A DNA stretch of 64,000 nucleotides from Siphonodentalium dalli. Taxonomy: Eukaryota > Mollusca > Scaphopoda > Gadilida > Siphonodentaliidae. Position numbers and translations under genes: made by a program. The stretch lies in the NCBI GenBank assembly GCA_032622095.1, contig CP136067.1, positions 53,857,899-53,921,898 on the forward strand. The letters run 5' to 3'. Positions 59,223 through 64,000 of this stretch are shown here, one piece after another. The stretch's first letter is position 1, and every line of letters starts with the position of its first letter. The notes beneath the pieces are model-generated. The model was not told the DNA's origin. It saw nothing but the letters and a program-made list of their open reading frames with translations, and made no database searches.

Positions 59223-59257
59223 AGATAGAGAGGGATAGAGAGGGGAGGGATGGATAT

Positions 59258-59289
<32 letters not shown>

Positions 59290-59364
59290 TGTGTGTGAGA
59301 GAGAGTGGAGGGAGGGAGAGAGAGAGAGGGGAGGGAGGGAGAGAGAGACAGACAGAGAGAGAGA
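59136..59364 (+). repeat. TA/GA microsatellite
   Basis: (TA)n then (GA)n with interruptions. Frames reading SLSLSL on the minus strand and ERERER on the plus strand are artefacts. Confidence 0.97.
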
Positions 59365-59589
59365 TGATATGCTCCTTCACCCCACGATTTGTTGTTTTGA
59401 GGTTATCTATAGCAAATCATCATGTCTTAATGCGAGTGACCATGAAGAGCGTTTTATTTCTTCGCACATCTGTTAGAGTTCATTCATACCAAGGGATGTG
59501 CGTATATATGGGGTGTGGTGACTCATGTGATCATACGAATTTCAAGGCAGTTGGCGAGAAGACGGTCTCGGACCAAATTGCGAATGAAG

Positions 59590-59752
59590 ATGGATAACTC
59601 TAAAATCAAGTGGGTTTTTTTTGTGTCAGATATTTGACAAAATGTTTTGATAAATAACAGGTTTTGGGCAATTTTATACTATAGTTGACTGTGGTTAGCA
59701 TTATCTTTGGGCAATTAATCGATTCTGATAACTGAAGCGGCATTTTTAAAAA

Positions 59753-59798
<46 letters not shown>

Positions 59799-59845
59799 GG
59801 AATCTGATGATAATGGGACCATCGAATCGGATTGAGTACCTTTAA
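59590..59845. mobile_element. Right part of a TTAA MITE, with GTT expansion
   Basis: Ends CGGATTGAGTACCTTTAA (TTAA at 59842-59845) and shares 'atcgattctgataact' with the 14277 element and 'gatggataactctaaaatca' with the 51474 element. A (GTT)15 run (59755-59800) has expanded from a 'ttgttgtagttgt' site present in the relative. The left end is not found; it may have been lost near the GA microsatellite. Confidence 0.7.
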
Positions 59846-59957
59846 TTACTGGTTGGAAAATAAATTAAAGAATGAGAACAATTTCAACCTACATCACTAT
59901 GGTGTAAAAGTTAGTACTATAGACATGGAGTAATCGTATTCTGTGTAAATTATGTAT
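59846..59957. mobile_element. Small hAT-family fragment
   Basis: 'actggttggaaaataaat' and 'gagaacaatttcaacct' match 21372-21410. Confidence 0.5.
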
Positions 59958-60451
59958 TATAAAGTTATTATCCATCCCTTAACTAACACCATTTCCGATT
60001 GGGCAAAAGCCGCCACGTGATAGTCCTGGGAAAAGTCATATTGGACTCCCGACTGTACAATATCACTTTTTTATTGGGACTCCGTGACGTCACGAATTAA
60101 CTCTATTGCGAAATTATCGGTGAAATTGTGATGCGCGCGCAACACTGATGGATTTTAGCAGACGTTTCACTTCCGCATTGAGGTTTTTTTCTCACTTCCG
60201 TGTTTACTTTTCCAAATCATGCTTTTCTGATGATCAAAATACAGACTTTTATAGATAATTAAGTGCCGACAAATACCAAAAATAACCACAAAAGTTTTAT
60301 TCCCAAACTTTGGATAAACACACAGATGGATAATAAAAATGTAATTATACAATGTTGTGTACAGTATGAGTTTTTATTGTACTCGTTCAGGTTGTGGTGA
60401 AAAGTCATATTGGACTCGACACTGTACACACCATTGTATAATAACTTTATA
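59958..60451. mobile_element. Possible MITE with TATAAAGTTATTAT ends
   Basis: TATAAAGTTATTAT (59958-59971) and its exact reverse complement (60438-60451). 'aaaagtcatattggactc' is directly duplicated inside (60032 and 60401). No coding frame. Target duplication unclear. Confidence 0.55.
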
Positions 60452-61733
60452 GTAATGATTACAAATATTTAAGTATTCGTATTGTACATGTATTTGTCAC
60501 TGTCAGGCATGTGATTTCCAACTGTTCGACCCAAGTATAGGAGGTCAGACACCACCTTCCCATGTCGCTACGTCCCATGGTTCTTAGCTCACAGTAAGAT
60601 AGATAAGTCACGTGTTATACGACAAACCCCTATAATCAATTCCACATAAAGTCATGTTAGATTAAATGTAAACATTTGTTTAAAACTTGCGCGAGGATTT
60701 ATTTGATGTTTCGTTCGTAGATCAATCAGGAAAGCAGGCAGTAGACGCTCATTTTAAGGCTTTATAGAAATTATGTCCCAAGTGTGTGTATGTTCGCGTC
60801 TTTTGTGGTATCCTGTTTTGAAAACGAACACACATTCAATGAAATTACCAGGAAAGACTTAGTGGTGTCATCGGTGACGACATTGGGCACTGAGTGCATG
60901 CAGACGTGGAAGTTTTTAAAGGGATTAAGCGGTTATTTTGGGGTTTCGAACTTATCATATTCCAGTACCCAGTTTCTCAAAAGTTGCAACCTTTTTGGGC
61001 AAAATTTGTTTTAAAAAATATTTAGATTCTATTATTCTATCCTATCGGCCAGTCGATAACTGAGAATTGAAGTCTGGTGAAAAGTCTTGATGGTCGTCGC
61101 ATGGTAGGTTTATAGTAAGTCAGTGGTAGATGCTCATAGCTCACACATTTGATATGACTGAATAGAAGCAAATCATATAAACACCTCAAACAAGTAATTT
61201 TCCTCGTAATAGTTCCCGTTTTAGTAGGATTCAGTATGGCGAAAAAAATGGTCGCGCAAATTCGGAACATTAGAAGCTATATGAGAACGGCTTCTCTGTC
61301 AACAATATGTCCACTTCATGAATCTCCCTTTTTTCCAACCTTTTTTTTTGGAAACAGGAAGTATGGCATCGAGATGTACAATGTTGATATCGTTTTTTTA
61401 GTTTCGTTACTTATAGACTAGTATACAGTTGCGATTACAAATTAATTAACATTGTACCTTATGTAGATTTTACCGATTTGCTCAAATGTTCATGGTGAAA
61501 CCATGTACTTAATGGCCAATATATTCGCTTTTAATAAGAAAATTGCTCTTAGGTGTATTCTACTGTAAATATAAGTGATTTTAGAAACGTAAGACGTGCA
61601 TGATATAGGTAGGTCGCCAGGTACACTAATTGACAATAATATGGTCCACTTCATATCACATCATGCATACCACATGTATCAGTAATAATGTCCACTATAT
61701 TCTACAAACCTACTGCGCAACAGGTCTGAAGTC
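60452..61733. other. No recognisable feature
   Basis: 1.3 kb without a repeat partner in the window. Frames of 60-77 codons show no domain. Confidence 0.4.
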
Positions 61734-61740
61734 TCAGTAT

Positions 61741-62037
61741 GGCTGAAGGGGTCACTCTCACCAAAAAAAGAGCTGAAGGGTACACAGGATTTGAAAATGT
61801 GCTGAAGGATACACAGGGTTTGAAATGTCGTTCTAAATGACGTTTAGTTTTCGTATCTGCCATGATTTCTGTTAGAGAATAATTGTTTACGTTCCAATGA
61901 ACATTAAAATGAACTGAAAACAAACTGATAATGGGCATCATACTTTCAGAAATACAGTTCAAGTAACGATGTTAGTGGCGATCACAAACCATGTGTACCA
62001 TTCAGCACTTTGTTTGGTGAGAGTGAGCCCTTCAGCC
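61741..62037. mobile_element. 297-bp MITE with 7-bp target duplication
   Basis: GGCTGAAGGGGTCACTCTCA and the near-complement TGAGAGTGAGCCCTTCAGCC define ~35-bp ends. TCAGTAT is directly repeated outside (61734-61740, 62038-62044). An internal 'gctgaagg.tacacagg.ttt' block is duplicated. The superfamily is not assigned. Confidence 0.82.
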
Positions 62038-62044
62038 TCAGTAT

Positions 62045-62737
62045 GTGGTAGCAAATTGATTGGAGGTATTTGTTTGATCGATTGATAAATGTCGTATAAT
62101 AAGGAGATATATGTGGTAACAAATTTACAAGTCATAGTTACGAGATATCATGCAGTCACCATATGTTAAATTGTTTGTCGTGTAGAATTTTGTAATAATA
62201 GAGAGATTCCGGTTATAGCGAGTGACGAGTGTGCGTGTGCGGGTGATTGTAAATCTAACGTCACAGGTCACGTGATTCTAAACGTTTCTTGTCTATACGT
62301 GACTGACTTGTGCGAGTACGACTCTATCTACTTGTAAACATGGGGTATAATTCTCTTTTTGAAACAATTTGTTCTAACTCTATGATTCTGCATAGATGGA
62401 TTGATGGAAGCCCACACGCCCCCACCACAAATCTCTGTACACCCCGCCCCCACCAGTACTGAATCAAAAAACTACCTATAATACCCATCATTATATCTTC
62501 CAAACACAGGATCAGAATATAAAGTTAACAAATTTTCCCCATGCAGGGGGACCCTTTATTCCATCATTCAACCATATAATTATTCGATATTTTTTCAGTC
62601 ATTCATCAACCCAAATGTCCCAGTATACTGGTATTTAAATATCACATCTGATAGTTCGGTGTTCCCTATATTATTTCAAACCTATGTGTATCGTACTGTG
62701 TCTGGGGTACAATATATAGTGGAGTAGCTTAACACAA
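62045..62737. other. No recognisable feature
   Basis: Unique-looking DNA without a supported gene. Confidence 0.4.
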
Positions 62738-64000
62738 AATCGTTCACTTTTGGATTAAAGCATGAAACTTTAGGGTTGGTTGGGTATGTGATCCACATCA
62801 ACCAGTTAGCTGGTTCCAGGATTTTGGTGACCCCTTGACCTTCAAATTGACATTGACATTTCGAAAATTGGAGATTTAGGGGTATCTATTTTGTATCAAA
62901 TATAATGGCTATATTAAGGATATATAGACACTGGAGATTGTCGAAGCGATAGCATGGATGTCCGCCTTTGTATCCACATTCAATTTGTCTACGATAATCC
63001 AAAATGGCCGCCATAATTGACGCCAACTTTACAAAATTTGACGTTTTTTTTACTAATAACTTTAAAATCAGTTTCTGCTTTTTGAACTGTTCGAGAACTT
63101 AACTTTATTTTGTATTGGTCATGCTAACTGACCATTGGAGTAATGAAATATGCCATTCGTGGGCTCCCTGCCACCTCCGATCCCTTAAAAATTCGATTTT
63201 ACAGAACACGGTATAAAAATGCACCAAAATTCACCATTGGGATTCTAGTCATATTCCGTCATGAAATGGGAAGAACTGTGCAATCTAAGTGACAAATTCC
63301 ATTTCTTATGAATATTCCAACTCAATTGTACCAAAATTGTCACTTTGGCTCAAAATGGCTGCCAAAATGCAGCCAGAATATGGAAAAAATGTAAATATTG
63401 CCCCAGTGAGTCATGCAACCGCATACAAGTTATAGTTGATGAAAAATGACTATGCTAGCTTTCTTATAGATATTGAATACTACCATTTCTGATGGACCTT
63501 GGTTAATTGTTACTATTTTAAACACTGACATAACCAGAATTATTGGATTTTTCTATCACAAACTTGACATCACAATTGGCAAAAATTCACTTTTCAGGTT
63601 AAGACAATTTTTCTCAAGTAAAATGGAACTATATTTGGTATCGAAGGTGTTTATTATTTTTGATCTGTCTTAAATGGGTCATACTGATTTGTTTTTGGAC
63701 AAAATTATTACTCAAGATGGTTTGCAAAATGGTAAAAAAGTTGATTTGCCATATTTATCCCGAATATTATTCTCTGATGTTCCGAGAAGATAGCAAACTG
63801 TGACTCACTTTGTATTAACCATGTTACTTATGAGGCATGACAAATTAATTATAAAGGATGCAGTATGGAATTTTGCCAAAAACTTCTTTTGGGATTCTGA
63901 TCATGTTTTTTGTACGGTAATGGACAGAACTTTGTAACTGAACTGAAAGGGGCATTATTATGAGGCTACTCAGGCCAATACAATTGTGGCTCATTGGCAT
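62738..64000 (+). mobile_element. Arm of a second fold-back element, cut by window end
   Basis: Starts AAAATCGTTCACTTT like 23503 and follows the left arm block by block: 'ctggttccag.attttgg', 'gaccttcaa.ttgac', 'ttcgattttacag', 'attgggattctagtcatatt', 'gatggacc.tggttaattgtt' and 'tgtgactcact'. It keeps the ~120-bp 'ggcatgacaaatt.att...gcagtatggaattttg' segment that the 23503 left arm lost. The 66-codon frame at 63473 mirrors the artefact frame of that arm. The opposite arm should lie beyond 64000. Confidence 0.85.

Noticed and set aside
59108-59600. LSLSL and ERERE frames of 60-115 codons
   Set aside because: Products of the GA microsatellite.
1-64000. tRNA, rRNA and snRNA genes
   Set aside because: Scanning by eye for the tRNA B-box (GGTTCGAATCC-like) and for conserved rRNA blocks gave nothing convincing. 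A covariance search would be needed to exclude them.

Overview
The window looks like repeat-dominated, AT-rich DNA from an animal nuclear genome. Base composition, spacer structure and repeat types point to a marine invertebrate. Several repeats resemble types I associate with mollusc (especially bivalve) genomes: divergent 'gagaagatgttttaagaattactatgg' arrays closed by a GAGAC-TTC-GTCTC hairpin, the 'ttatcggccggaaacc...ttaacggacggac' repeat, and the many 'aagatggcggccaaaatggccgcc' fold-back arms. That assignment is inference and not proven here. I find no intact host protein gene, no tRNA or rRNA, no operon and no CRISPR array. Almost every recognisable stretch is a transposable element, an element relic or a tandem repeat.

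Layout. 1-985: tandemly duplicated 3' end of a non-LTR retrotransposon ORF2 (minus strand). 1.4-13.4 kb: dispersed repeats, a 29-copy 68-bp satellite (3528-5500), a fold-back element (5760-6425), hAT-related G/C-rich repeats and two tandem copies of a 1-kb inverted-repeat element (8683-10817). 14.3-19.4 kb: a TTAA MITE, a degenerate tandem array, and a 2.16-kb element with ~130-bp inverted repeats flanked by TA (17090-19249). 19.4-23.5 kb: mostly unique-looking DNA with small repeats and a 231-bp MITE. 23.5-31.06 kb: a ~7.5-kb fold-back element with ~1.2-kb arms and a minisatellite core; a 5'-truncated non-LTR retrotransposon (25126-27732) with a broken reverse transcriptase lies inside it. 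32.7-34.3 kb: a 1.54-kb CAG...CTG element. 35.2-43.7 kb: a second large inverted-repeat element, whose left arm is split by a 4190-bp transposon (35417-39606) with exact ends and a 5-bp target duplication. That inserted element carries a TATA box, a start codon and the degenerate N-terminal part of a SWIM zinc-finger-like protein.

44.9-46.4 kb: divergent tandem repeats. 46890-49505: four head-to-tail Helitron-like units joined with no spacer (CTAG|TC), flanked by A and T as for a single Helitron insertion. 50.9-51.4 kb: an ATC microsatellite. 51.5-62.0 kb: several MITEs with visible target duplications, a hAT-like element (55095-56284, 8-bp duplication), hairpin MITEs and GA/GTT microsatellites. 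62.74 kb to the end: another arm of the 23.5-kb fold-back family, cut by the window edge.

There is no pathway to reconstruct. The interest lies in transposon nesting, where paired arms give the empty-site sequence, in the tandem Helitron array, and in eroded coding relics inside the fold-back elements.
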